13,489 bases of DNA from Bryobacteraceae bacterium (GCA_030044325.1 JASHWA010000400.1:1-13489); one strand, 5' to 3'; shown: positions 6,423-13,489, counted from the stretch's first letter. The notes: a model not told the origin generated them from the sequence alone. Translations and numbers: made by a program.

Positions 6423-7389
6423 ACCGATCGCGAATGCGGAGCTGGAGCGGCACATCCGTGCCCGCCTCGATTCGCTCACCAAGCCGCGCGGCAGTCTCGG
6501 GCGTCTCGAAACGCTGGCGCTGCAGCTCGGCCTGATTCAGAAAACCGGGATGCCGGGGGTCGGGCGCAAGGCGGTGGCGATCTTTTGCGCGGATCATGGA
6601 ATCGTCGAAGAGGGCGTCAGCCCGTACCCCTCGGAAGTGACGAGGCAGATGGTCGAGAATTTTCGCGCCGGCGGCGCGGCGATCACGGTTTTGTGCCGGC
6701 ACTATTCGATCGAGCCGGTGATCGTCGATATGGGCGTGGGCGCGCCGACTCGAAATTTTTTGCGCGAGCCGGCGATGAGTCGCCAACAGGCCGAGCAGGC
6801 GATTGAAGAAGGCATGCGCCACGCCGACGATGGCGACCTGCTGGGCGCCGGCGAGATGGGGATCGGAAATTCGACTTCGGCCGCGGCTCTGTTCAGCGCG
6901 TTTTCGGGGCTCGATCCGGCGGAAACGGCGGGACGCGGCACGGGTCTCGATGACGCGGGCGTCGCGCGCAAAATCGACGCGATCCGGCGCGCGCTCGATC
7001 TGCACCAGCCCGATCCGTGCGATCCCGTGGGTGTGCTGGCCGCGGTGGGAGGATTCGAAATCGCGGCCATCGCGGGATTGATTTTGGGCACCGCGCGGAA
7101 ACGGCGCATGGTGGTGCTCGACGGCTTCATTTCGTGCGCAGCCGCGCTGGTGGCGCGCGCGATCGCGCCCGCTTCGCTCGATTACGCGGTGTTTTCGCAT
7201 CGTTCGGCGGAGCGGGGGCATCGAAGGATGCTCGAATTCTTGAATGCGCAGCCGCTATTCGATCTGGATATGCGGTTGGGCGAAGGGACCGGCGCGGCGC
7301 TGGGGATGAATCTGGTCGAAGCAGCGGTGCGACTGTATCGCGAGATGGCGACATTCGAATCGGCGGGCGTTTCCGATCGCGCCCTCTAG
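6397..7389 (+). CDS. cobT: Nicotinate-nucleotide--dimethylbenzimidazole phosphoribosyltransferase
   Basis: Transfers phosphoribose from nicotinate mononucleotide to a lower-ligand base (classically 5,6-dimethylbenzimidazole), giving alpha-ribazole 5'-phosphate for CobS. The protein has 330 residues, near the family length. Motifs: LDSLTKPRGSLGRLE (24-38), FCADHGIVEEGVSPYP (63-78), GEMGIGNSTSAAAL (152-165), and LGEGTGAALGM (294-304), whose Glu296 corresponds to catalytic Glu317 of Salmonella CobT. The lower-ligand base cannot be read from sequence; no bluB or bza genes are in the window. ATG 6397 lies inside the end of the CobC-like gene. The TAG stop (7387-7389) forms part of a CTAG flanking a fold-back element. 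The last codons also form one arm of a palindrome, so the element abuts the gene without changing its product. Confidence 0.96.
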   Translation: METFTNSIEPIANAELERHIRARLDSLTKPRGSLGRLETLALQLGLIQKTGMPGVGRKAVAIFCADHGIVEEGVSPYPSEVTRQMVENFRAGGAAITVLCRHYSIEPVIVDMGVGAPTRNFLREPAMSRQQAEQAIEEGMRHADDGDLLGAGEMGIGNSTSAAALFSAFSGLDPAETAGRGTGLDDAGVARKIDAIRRALDLHQPDPCDPVGVLAAVGGFEIAAIAGLILGTARKRRMVVLDGFISCAAALVARAIAPASLDYAVFSHRSAERGHRRMLEFLNAQPLFDLDMRLGEGTGAALGMNLVEAAVRLYREMATFESAGVSDRAL

Positions 7390-7535
7390 GAGGTTGCTGA
7401 AAAACTCCAGCTACCCCCGCCCTCACGGGCAGGGCTGTTCCTGAAATCGTTGAATCGCCGTGGGCGATACAGCCCTGGCCGTCAGGCCGGGGGTTCGCCG
7501 AGGAGTTTTTCAGCAACCTCCTAGAGAGGGCGCGA
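7377..7535. terminator. Split palindrome between convergent genes (possible ancestral bidirectional hairpin)
   Basis: TCGCGCCCT (7377-7385) before the left CTAG is the reverse complement of AGGGCGCGA (7527-7535) after the right CTAG. If the 131-bp insert (7390-7520) and one CTAG are removed, the joined sequence is TCGCGCCCTC-TAGA-GAGGGCGCGA: a perfect 10-bp stem with a 4-nt loop, between cobT and the convergent receptor gene. Position and symmetry suit a bidirectional 3' hairpin, although no T-run follows on either strand. The left arm is also coding sequence for the end of cobT. Confidence 0.5.
7390..7520. repeat. 131-bp fold-back element (MITE-like) with CTAG flanks
   Basis: The outer arms GAGGTTGCTGAAAAACTCC (7390-7408) and its exact reverse complement (7502-7520) are 19/19 identical. 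The inner arms 7413-7438 and 7469-7494 match as inverted repeats at 23 of 26 positions. The 30-nt centre (7439-7468) ends in the perfect hairpin ATCGCC-GTG-GGCGAT (7454-7468). Each inner arm also holds its own 4-bp hairpin: GCCC-TCAC-GGGC (7419-7430) and GGCC-GTCA-GGCC (7477-7488). CTAG stands on both sides (7386-7389 and 7521-7524), consistent with a 4-bp target duplication as made by some IS5-type elements (family knowledge), though CTAG is itself palindromic. No coding capacity is present. It is most likely a non-autonomous transposon derivative mobilised in trans. A repeat-derived terminator or RNA is the alternative. Only one copy is in the window. Confidence 0.75.
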
Positions 7536-7574
7536 CACGTACGGAGCACGTTGCTCGAGAGCCAGCCCTACCGC

Positions 7575-10124
7575 TCAGCGCCGCGGCGCCCAGCCCGCGG
7601 TGAACGTCACCATCACGCTGCGTCCGGGCAACAGATTCAACTGATCGGTAGAGCTGGGCGTGTAGGCCACCGTCGCCGTCGCGGCGGTTCCGGGCGTGAT
7701 GCCGACGATACTGCGGTTGTTCGTGAGATTGTTGACCGCGAGGCCGACCTTGCTGCCGCGCAGCCAGGACTGGTTCTTGATCGTGTAATTGAAAAACACG
7801 TTCACCAGGTTGAACGGATTGATGGTAACCGCCTGGTCGACGGGATATGGAATCTTGATTCCGTCGATCGTATAGGTGTAGGTGCCGTTGTCGTCGTACA
7901 GCGTACCCACACGCTTGTCCACCAGGCCGATATCCCAGTTCTGACGGCGCCACAGCAGGCTTATGGTCTCCACATTTTTGGGCGTGTCGGCCACCCACAG
8001 GCCGCCGTTGGGAATATTGACGCCTTCCTGGTATTTCGCCGAGCCGAGCGAACCGTTGGCGTACACCGAGAATCCCCATCCCAGAATTACGTTGCTTTCC
8101 GCTTCGATGCCCTTGGTATTGGTCGGCCCGGTGGCGACGAAATAAGTTTCGTCGTCGACCGGACTCACATAAGAATCGTAAGCGTTCTGGAAATGGACGT
8201 AATACAGGTCCGCGTCGAGCGTCCAGCGGCGGCGCTTCAGCACGGTGCCGGTTTGATACGTCTTGGCGAGCGTCGGCGTGGGGGTCGACGCGGGCGACCC
8301 GTTGGGAACGTCGAAAACCGCGCTGGGCGGAATGATGCTGCCTTCGGCCCACTGCGCGTAAACCGACCACGAGTTGGTCACGTAGTAGCGCGCCGCGACA
8401 TTCGGCAGCAGGTCGTTGTAATCGATCTGATGGATCGCGAACTGCGTGCCTCCGATGCAGATCGGCGCGCCGGTTCCGGGCTGGGTGGAAGCCACTCCGC
8501 CCAGGCAGCCGACCGTTTTCCCGTTGTCCTGATACTGGTCGAGGTGCATCAGGTAGTTCGCATCCTTCACGCCCACGGTGACCACGAATTTCTGCAGGGG
8601 GTGCCATTCGAATTCGGCAAACGGCTGCCAGGTTTCGGTGATGAAGTGCTCGTGAAAGTTCGGCAGCGGCGTGTCGAGCTGGCTGATGGGATTCGACGGG
8701 TACTGATAACGGTCCGTGTAGGCCCAGTCATACCAGATGCCGGTGCGGAAGATGCCGTACTTGGTCTGCTTGGTCGCGGTGGTTTCATCGCCGGCGTGAC
8801 GGTAGCCGTTGAGCTTATCGACTCCGCTCGGCTTGGACTCGGTCAGGTTGATGGTGCCGCCGTTTTGATAGAACTGCTTGTTCCAGTAACGCGTAGTGTA
8901 CAGGCGATCGTCGAGCGTCCAGCCCGCGCCAAGATCGCTTGAAAATGTCGCGTATTCGAAATCGGTCTGCACGTGATAGGTGTCGAGGCCGTACCAATAG
9001 GGATCGGGAGCGCCGCTCGGAAGATACTGCGTGCCGTCGAGCAGGTAATTGTCGCCGTACTCGGCGACCTGCGCGCGCGTGGGGTTGGTGGTGTTGGGCG
9101 TGTTGGTCCAGATGTCCACCAGGCCGCCGTACAAAGTGAGCGAAGTGCGGGAGGACAAGCGGTATTGATATTTCCCATATCCGGCGTCGCGCTTCTGATG
9201 GTTGAAGGTTTGATAACCGTTCGACAGCAGCTGCTGAATATCCATCAGGAAGCTGTTTTTGTTGCCGGGACCGAAAAATCCGCTGTCGGCGTCGAGTTGC
9301 AGGATGCGCGTGTCCCAGGAGCCGTAAGAGACCGTCGCGCGAATATCGGGATCGGAAACCAGCGGAGGAGAGAACAAGTTGATCGTTCCGCCGAAATTGG
9401 TGGGGCCGAAGTTGGAGGAGAGGCCGGGGCTGCGGTCGAACTCGACCGAATCGGTCCAGCCGCTGGGGAAATTCGCCCAGGAGTGATGCGTCGGCGTGTT
9501 GGTGTCTTCAAACGGAATTCCGTCGAAGGTCATGGTGTAATCGCCGTCCTGGAAGCCGCGAAAGAACGTTTTCCCCTGGCCGAGTCCGATGCCGTTCGGG
9601 TTCAGGCTGAAGGTGCCCGGCGCGTAGTTCACGTATTCGGAGTAGTCGGCTACGGGTGACATGAAATTCTTGATGAAATCGCTGGTGACTTCGGTTTTAG
9701 CGGAGGTTGCTGCGAGCGTGTTGCCGGAGGGCGCCGTCGCCGCAGCCATGGAGATTGTTTCGTTGACGTTGACGGTGGTGGTAAGCGTCTGCACGGTCAT
9801 CGAGATGGGGACGTCCAGCGTCTGCCCGGCAGTCACCTGTCCGCCGGAGCGTTTGGCCAACGCGAACCCCGGCGCAGAAGCGGCGATCGTGTAGGTCCCG
9901 GGAGGGAGATCCGGCGCGGAGAATTTTCCATTATCGTCGCAATTGACATCACGCGAGGCGCCGGTCGCTTCATTCCTGATTTCGACGGACGCTCCGGCGA
10001 TCGGTTTTCCTACCTGGTCGATTACCGTTCCGCTAATCGTTCCGACGGACTGTGCTTGAAGTGGAATCCATCCGGCGGAAAGCAACAGGACACTGGTGGC
10101 GATGTTTCGAAAGAGGTGCCTCAT
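7575..10124 (-). CDS. TonB-dependent outer-membrane receptor with N-terminal carboxypeptidase-regulatory-like domain
   Basis: Outer-membrane ligand-gated beta-barrel transporter of 849 residues. The signal peptide is MRHLFRNIATSVLLLSAGWI followed by PLQAQ, cleavage near residue 25. Residues about 28-110 form a CarboxypepD_reg-like beta-sandwich (GTISGTVIDQVGKPIAGASV and PPGTYTIAASAPGF). A plug domain follows at about 140-265, with KTFFRGFQDGDYTMTFDGIP and SNFGPTNFGGTINLFS. The rest is an aromatic-rich barrel ending VMVTFTAGWAPRR. No obvious TonB box was found. The start is ATG 10124 rather than the preceding in-frame TTG at 10127, because GAGGG lies 5 nt upstream of the ATG. The gene converges on the cobalamin operon, so a corrinoid ligand is possible, but no cobalamin riboswitch precedes it and such receptors also carry siderophores or glycans. 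The ligand is unknown. Confidence 0.9.
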   Translation of the reverse strand: MRHLFRNIATSVLLLSAGWIPLQAQSVGTISGTVIDQVGKPIAGASVEIRNEATGASRDVNCDDNGKFSAPDLPPGTYTIAASAPGFALAKRSGGQVTAGQTLDVPISMTVQTLTTTVNVNETISMAAATAPSGNTLAATSAKTEVTSDFIKNFMSPVADYSEYVNYAPGTFSLNPNGIGLGQGKTFFRGFQDGDYTMTFDGIPFEDTNTPTHHSWANFPSGWTDSVEFDRSPGLSSNFGPTNFGGTINLFSPPLVSDPDIRATVSYGSWDTRILQLDADSGFFGPGNKNSFLMDIQQLLSNGYQTFNHQKRDAGYGKYQYRLSSRTSLTLYGGLVDIWTNTPNTTNPTRAQVAEYGDNYLLDGTQYLPSGAPDPYWYGLDTYHVQTDFEYATFSSDLGAGWTLDDRLYTTRYWNKQFYQNGGTINLTESKPSGVDKLNGYRHAGDETTATKQTKYGIFRTGIWYDWAYTDRYQYPSNPISQLDTPLPNFHEHFITETWQPFAEFEWHPLQKFVVTVGVKDANYLMHLDQYQDNGKTVGCLGGVASTQPGTGAPICIGGTQFAIHQIDYNDLLPNVAARYYVTNSWSVYAQWAEGSIIPPSAVFDVPNGSPASTPTPTLAKTYQTGTVLKRRRWTLDADLYYVHFQNAYDSYVSPVDDETYFVATGPTNTKGIEAESNVILGWGFSVYANGSLGSAKYQEGVNIPNGGLWVADTPKNVETISLLWRRQNWDIGLVDKRVGTLYDDNGTYTYTIDGIKIPYPVDQAVTINPFNLVNVFFNYTIKNQSWLRGSKVGLAVNNLTNNRSIVGITPGTAATATVAYTPSSTDQLNLLPGRSVMVTFTAGWAPRR

Positions 10125-10152
10125 CAATCCCTCACTTTTTTGGAATTGATCC

Positions 10153-10200
10153 AGGCTACCGGTTGATTGTCACAGCGGCGTGACCGTAACGTTACAGCCT
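10153..10200 (-). promoter_or_regulatory. Nested inverted repeats upstream of the TonB receptor
   Basis: The 83-nt gap between the phosphatase and receptor genes holds three symmetric sites: the perfect palindrome GTAACGTTAC (10186-10195), the inverted repeat GTCAC-N6-GTGAC (10169-10184), and an outer AGGCT/AGCCT pair (10153-10157 with 10196-10200). They lie about 30-75 nt upstream of the receptor start, where an operator or leader structure would sit. No convincing -10/-35 pair was found on the minus strand, and no T-run follows, so a terminator is less likely than an operator. Confidence 0.35.
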
Positions 10201-10207
10201 GAAGAAT

Positions 10208-10741
10208 CTATGAATCGCCCGCGAGCAGGTGTTCCGGCAGATTTTCCATCACTGCGCCGGTGGCGCCGAAGGATATTTTCCACAAGCGATCGAATTGAGT
10301 GTCGGGCCAGGGCGAGGGAGGGTTCTTCACGCCTAACGCCGCCGCGAAGGCCGGCAGATTTCCGTGATGCCAGCACACCAGGATGGTTTTGCCCGCAAAG
10401 CCGGTGAGAAGGCGGCGCGCGAGGCGGGCATAATCTTCGTCCGCGAAGCTGTCGTCGATCGGAAGATGCAGCGACTGAGCGAGCGGGCGGATGGTTTCGA
10501 CCTCGCGATTGCTGTGCGCGGATTGGTGCGAGGCAAACAGCACCTCGGGCGGCTCAAACCGGCCGGGGAAAAGCTTCGAGAGCGCGGCGGCGCGCTCCAT
10601 TCCGCGCGGGTTGAGATGAATGTCGCTCTTGTCGCCGGTTTTTTCGCCGTGGCGGATGAGGTAAATCTGCTTCGGCCGTCCGGCGTCCGCGCGGGCGAGA
10701 AACGGAGACAAGAGTCCACACAGGAAATCGCGGCGTGTCAT
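10208..10741 (-). CDS. Tat-signal histidine phosphatase family protein
   Basis: Histidine phosphatase (phosphoglycerate mutase-like) superfamily protein of 177 residues with substrate unknown. The N-terminus MTRRDFLCGLLSPFLARADA carries the twin-arginine motif TRRDFL (2-7) and a short hydrophobic stretch, pointing to folded export to the periplasm by Tat. IYLIRHGEKTG holds the catalytic R30-H31-G32. Other pocket candidates are R79 in SNREVET and H126 in VCWHHGNLP (H125 is adjacent). A second start, GTG 10759, adds six residues before the Tat motif; ATG 10741 is preferred because it puts the RR motif at the very N-terminus. Neither has a clear SD. It lies between the PIG-L gene (54 nt upstream) and the receptor (83 nt downstream), all on the minus strand. 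It is distinct from the cytoplasmic CobC-like protein. Confidence 0.82.
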   Translation of the reverse strand: MTRRDFLCGLLSPFLARADAGRPKQIYLIRHGEKTGDKSDIHLNPRGMERAAALSKLFPGRFEPPEVLFASHQSAHSNREVETIRPLAQSLHLPIDDSFADEDYARLARRLLTGFAGKTILVCWHHGNLPAFAAALGVKNPPSPWPDTQFDRLWKISFGATGAVMENLPEHLLAGDS

Positions 10742-10769
10742 TTTCGGGTATGGTAGCACGGCCAGGGCG

Positions 10770-10790
10770 ACGGCCGGTCTTACCGGCTGT
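10770..10790 (-). terminator. Stem-loop just after the PIG-L gene
   Basis: ACGGCCGGT (10770-10778) and ACCGGCTGT (10782-10790) form a 9-bp stem (one G-T wobble) around the 3-nt loop CTT, starting 5 nt past the PIG-L stop codon and ending about 30 nt before the phosphatase start. There is no U-run on the minus transcript, so it is either a non-canonical terminator or an mRNA 3'-end or processing hairpin. Confidence 0.4.
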
Positions 10791-10795
10791 CCACG

Positions 10796-13489
10796 CTACT
10801 GTGCGGTCCCGGTTGTTCCCGCGCCCGCCGCGCGCGAAAGGCTGAGCAGGTTCGCGAGCAACTGATAGGCGCCATCGGTTCCCGCGGGTAACTGGCGCCA
10901 CAATCCCAGGCCCACATAGATCCAGCGGCCGGTTCCGACCTTCGCCTCGACCAGCGATCCGAGTTTTTCGCCGGGATTGTCTTTGTAGGAATCGGTCATC
11001 GCAACCAGGTCGATGTACTTGGGATCTTTTTCGCCGAGGAAATACAGGCCCCGCTCCTGGACCCAGTGGGCCCACGCCGCGGGGCCGATTTTATTGGGAT
11101 AGTTGAAGACGGGATCGGAGGGAACCAGGATTTTTACCGGAACGGTTTCATCGCTCACGCGATTGCCGCTCACCTTGGCGGGGTAGGGGCCGTACTGCTC
11201 CTGGTTGAACTCCATTTTGTTGTACTGCACGATCACCGTTCCGCCATGCGCGGCGTAATCGAGCAGGCGGTGATTGTAGGCGCGCAGATCGGCGCGGCGC
11301 TCATAAGCGCGAACGCCGGTGACGATCACGTCGTAGCGCGAAAGATCGCCCCAGGCGAGATCGTCCTCGCCGATGAAGACGACTTTGGCGCCCAGTTGCT
11401 CGATCGCCGGCGGCACCTGGTCGCCCACGCCGTCGACATAGCCGACCGTGAGGTTGGGAACGGTCTTGACGTCGATCACCTTGAGCGCGATCGCGGCGGG
11501 TTTGATCACCTGGCGCCGCTCGATGTGCGGGTATTCGATCGCCTGGTAGCCGTTCGAATATTCGCGTCCGCCGGAAGTGACCACGGCGCGCAACGAATAT
11601 TCGCCGGGACTGACGCCCGCGGGCGCGGTGATTTCGAAGCGCGCAGAAAGGGATTCGTCTTCGTGCACGAAGCTGATGGGCACGCTCGCCGGCGATGCTT
11701 TCCATCCGGAAGGAATTTCGAGCGACACGGACGCCTGTGCCGCTCCCTTGGTGCTGTTGGTCACGGCGACGTGAACCTCGCGCTCCACCGGTTTCGACGA
11801 CATCGGAATCACGGCGAGCGGAGGAGTCATACGCACGGAAAACGCGGGCACCACATTTAACTCCATGCGTTTATCGCCGTTGTAGATGTCGCGCACGTAG
11901 CGGTACTCGACCGGAAGGCGCTTGCTCACTTCGACCGATCCGGCTTTTATGACGAAATTTACGCGGAACGGCGATGGCGCGAAGGGAACGCCGAACTCGA
12001 CGCCGGGATCAAAGATGCTGATCGCCGGATTTTCCGGATGCGCCCAGTAATTGTCGTGATAATAAGGCGTGGTGAGTTTTGCGTCGTTGGGGATGTGGGC
12101 GTCGGTCGTACAGGTGTACACGGCGCTCTTGATCGCGCCGGCTGCGCAATTTCCGCCGTCGAAGCCTTCGATCGCGACTTTCTCGATCTGAACTTCGTTC
12201 GTGCTGTGATTTTCAGCGAGGATCGAGAGTTTTACGGGCTGGCCCGCGATGACCAGGCCGTCATCGGCAACCGCGTCGAAGACCAGTCCATTGGCGACCA
12301 TCACGGCGTCTTCATAATCGCGCTCTTTGATCTTTAAGCGCGCATCGATTTCATAGCGCGCGCCGTCGCTAAGCCCGAGCGAGCCGAGACGCGCTCGAAG
12401 ATCGCGTAAGGCGATCAAGCCGGCTTCCACCGGCGCGGCGACGGCTGCGTCGTTTCCGGCGTCGAATTCGTGTTGTGCCTTGCGCGCGTCTTCGACGATC
12501 GAGGCGAGCGCGGATTTCAGAGCCTGGGGCGGATTGGGACCGGCGTAGTTCGCAACGGCGGCGAGACTGGTGTCGATGCCGTCGAACATCGACGTTTCGG
12601 TTTTATCCATTTCGCCGGGGATGGTCGATTCCATCAATTGATAACCGGCCGGTCCGAATCCGCCGCGGCCGCCGGCGATTCCGGGAAGCGGGGGAAGTCC
12701 GGACATGCCCTGGCACTTATGATTGGTGCGGGCATCCTGGCCGATTTCGGCGTAGGTTCGGCCGAGCAGCGGATCGTACCTGGCCGTATCGGGACGAACC
12801 AGCTTGATTTTCGGATCGGGAGGGGGCGCTGGAGCAGGTCCGCCGCGGCCGCCGCGCCCTCCGCGCCCGAACGCCGCGGTGAAATACAGTTTTTTCGCCT
12901 GCCAGGGGCGCAAACCTTCGCGGATCTGCTCGGGATATTTTTGCGGGTCCGCCGCGGCGCTCCAGGCTTCGCGGCTGAGAATCGTGGTGGCTTCATGCGC
13001 GCGATCGCCGCCGCGGCCCTGGATATTCATGGTGAGGACAACGTCCGGGCGGAAGGTACGGATGAGACGCACGAAATCGCCGACGATTTGGTCGCGGCCC
13101 CACTTGTCGATCACGGCCTGCGGATCGAAGTCGTAGCCGTAGTCGATGGCGCGGGTGAAATACTGCTCGGCGCCGTCGATGCGATGGGCGGCCAGAAGCT
13201 CGGAGGTGCGCAGGACGCCGATGTCATAGAACAATTCAGGGCCGATTTCGTTTTGCCCGCCTTCCCCGCGGTTGGTCTGCACGTCTATGGAGCGGAGGCC
13301 CATGCCGAGGGTGAACATCGCGTAGAGCGCGTTGTGCTCATCGTCGGGATGGGCGGCGGTCTGCATGAAGGTTGCCGAAACGTCGAGTTTGCGCAGAGCG
13401 AGTCCGAGGGCGACATGACCGCTCCGTTCGGAAACGAGCGGGTAGTTCATGCGGTTCTGCGCGACGATCGGAACCAGCGCGCCCAGGAC
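10796..13489 (-). CDS. Secreted PIG-L (LmbE-like) deacetylase with NEW3-like and amidotransferase-like domains, 5' end outside window
   Basis: Probable zinc-dependent N-deacetylase exported to the periplasm or surface; substrate unknown. The frame stays open to base 13489, giving 897 visible residues. Upstream of the first in-window Met (13450) it reads VLGALVPIVAQNR, which looks like the end of a signal peptide, so the true start lies beyond the edge. Counting from that Met: metal-binding AHPDDE (33-38); GDRAHEATTI (149-157) with a likely third metal ligand H152; a glycine-arginine tract (195-203) followed by PAPAPPPDP (205-213); a middle region without recognised motifs; a NEW3-like beta-sandwich (about 555-625); and a class I glutamine-amidotransferase-like fold (about 665-875, with VGYVDGVGD and RYDVIVTGVRAYE). 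No catalytic Cys is evident in that last domain, so it is probably structural or binding. A stem-loop follows the TAG stop. Confidence 0.88.
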   Translation of the reverse strand, partial: VLGALVPIVAQNRMNYPLVSERSGHVALGLALRKLDVSATFMQTAAHPDDEHNALYAMFTLGMGLRSIDVQTNRGEGGQNEIGPELFYDIGVLRTSELLAAHRIDGAEQYFTRAIDYGYDFDPQAVIDKWGRDQIVGDFVRLIRTFRPDVVLTMNIQGRGGDRAHEATTILSREAWSAAADPQKYPEQIREGLRPWQAKKLYFTAAFGRGGRGGRGGPAPAPPPDPKIKLVRPDTARYDPLLGRTYAEIGQDARTNHKCQGMSGLPPLPGIAGGRGGFGPAGYQLMESTIPGEMDKTETSMFDGIDTSLAAVANYAGPNPPQALKSALASIVEDARKAQHEFDAGNDAAVAAPVEAGLIALRDLRARLGSLGLSDGARYEIDARLKIKERDYEDAVMVANGLVFDAVADDGLVIAGQPVKLSILAENHSTNEVQIEKVAIEGFDGGNCAAGAIKSAVYTCTTDAHIPNDAKLTTPYYHDNYWAHPENPAISIFDPGVEFGVPFAPSPFRVNFVIKAGSVEVSKRLPVEYRYVRDIYNGDKRMELNVVPAFSVRMTPPLAVIPMSSKPVEREVHVAVTNSTKGAAQASVSLEIPSGWKASPASVPISFVHEDESLSARFEITAPAGVSPGEYSLRAVVTSGGREYSNGYQAIEYPHIERRQVIKPAAIALKVIDVKTVPNLTVGYVDGVGDQVPPAIEQLGAKVVFIGEDDLAWGDLSRYDVIVTGVRAYERRADLRAYNHRLLDYAAHGGTVIVQYNKMEFNQEQYGPYPAKVSGNRVSDETVPVKILVPSDPVFNYPNKIGPAAWAHWVQERGLYFLGEKDPKYIDLVAMTDSYKDNPGEKLGSLVEAKVGTGRWIYVGLGLWRQLPAGTDGAYQLLANLLSLSRAAGAGTTGTAQ

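Noticed and set aside
7439..7468. A small gene or peptide inside the fold-back element
   Set aside because: The centre is only 30 nt and forms a hairpin. No ribosome site or open frame of useful length was found.
7551..8942. Plus-strand frame of 463 codons opposite the TonB receptor
   Set aside because: It is antisense to a receptor with signal peptide, plug and barrel features, and its Val/Arg/Gly-rich translation resembles no protein family.
12836..12870. GC-rich short tandem pattern (CCGCGGCCGCCG-like) as a possible repeat array or CRISPR
   Set aside because: It is the coding sequence of the glycine-arginine tract in the PIG-L protein, with no regular spacers and too short to be an array.

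Overview
The window looks like a chromosomal segment of a GC-rich, Gram-negative bacterium, most likely an acidobacterium of the Solibacter/Bryobacter kind. This assignment is an inference from gene content. It rests on a large TonB-dependent receptor carrying an N-terminal carboxypeptidase-regulatory-like domain, a secreted PIG-L deacetylase with a C-terminal amidotransferase-like domain, strong G/C third-position bias, and long spurious antisense reading frames. No marker gene in the window fixes the phylum.

Layout. (1) Positions 1-654, minus strand: the N-terminal 218 residues of tryptophanyl-tRNA synthetase. It is head-to-head with an RlmD/RumA-type 23S rRNA m5U methyltransferase (632-1831, plus). 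(2) Positions about 1886-7389, plus strand: a cobalamin regulon. A class-I-like cobalamin riboswitch (about 1919-2058) precedes seven tightly packed genes: btuF, btuD, btuC, cobU, cobS, cobC-like and cobT. Most junctions overlap (4, 11, 1, 22 and 26 nt). The only gap, 85 nt between btuC and cobU, contains a small stem-loop. Together the genes import corrinoids across the inner membrane and attach the lower (nucleotide) loop: CobU activates cobinamide, CobT makes alpha-ribazole phosphate, CobS joins the halves, and the CobC-like phosphatase removes phosphate. Corrin-ring synthesis genes are absent here, so this is a salvage and assembly operon. (3) Positions 7377-7535: a 131-bp fold-back element flanked by CTAG sits exactly at the cobT stop codon, inside what appears to have been a short palindromic hairpin between convergent genes. 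(4) Positions 7575-13489, minus strand: reading leftward from the right edge, a secreted PIG-L family deacetylase (its start lies outside the window), a Tat-signal histidine phosphatase, and a TonB-dependent outer-membrane receptor that converges on cobT.

The most unusual object is the fold-back element. It has 19-bp perfect outer arms and 26-bp inner arms with only three differences. Two of those differences form a compensated base pair within a local mini-hairpin and the third lies in its loop. Removing the element and one CTAG restores a 10-bp stem with a 4-nt loop and leaves the cobT stop unchanged. The other leads worth checking are a possible corrinoid role for the adjacent TonB receptor, the ambiguous start of the rlmD-like gene, and nested inverted repeats upstream of the receptor.
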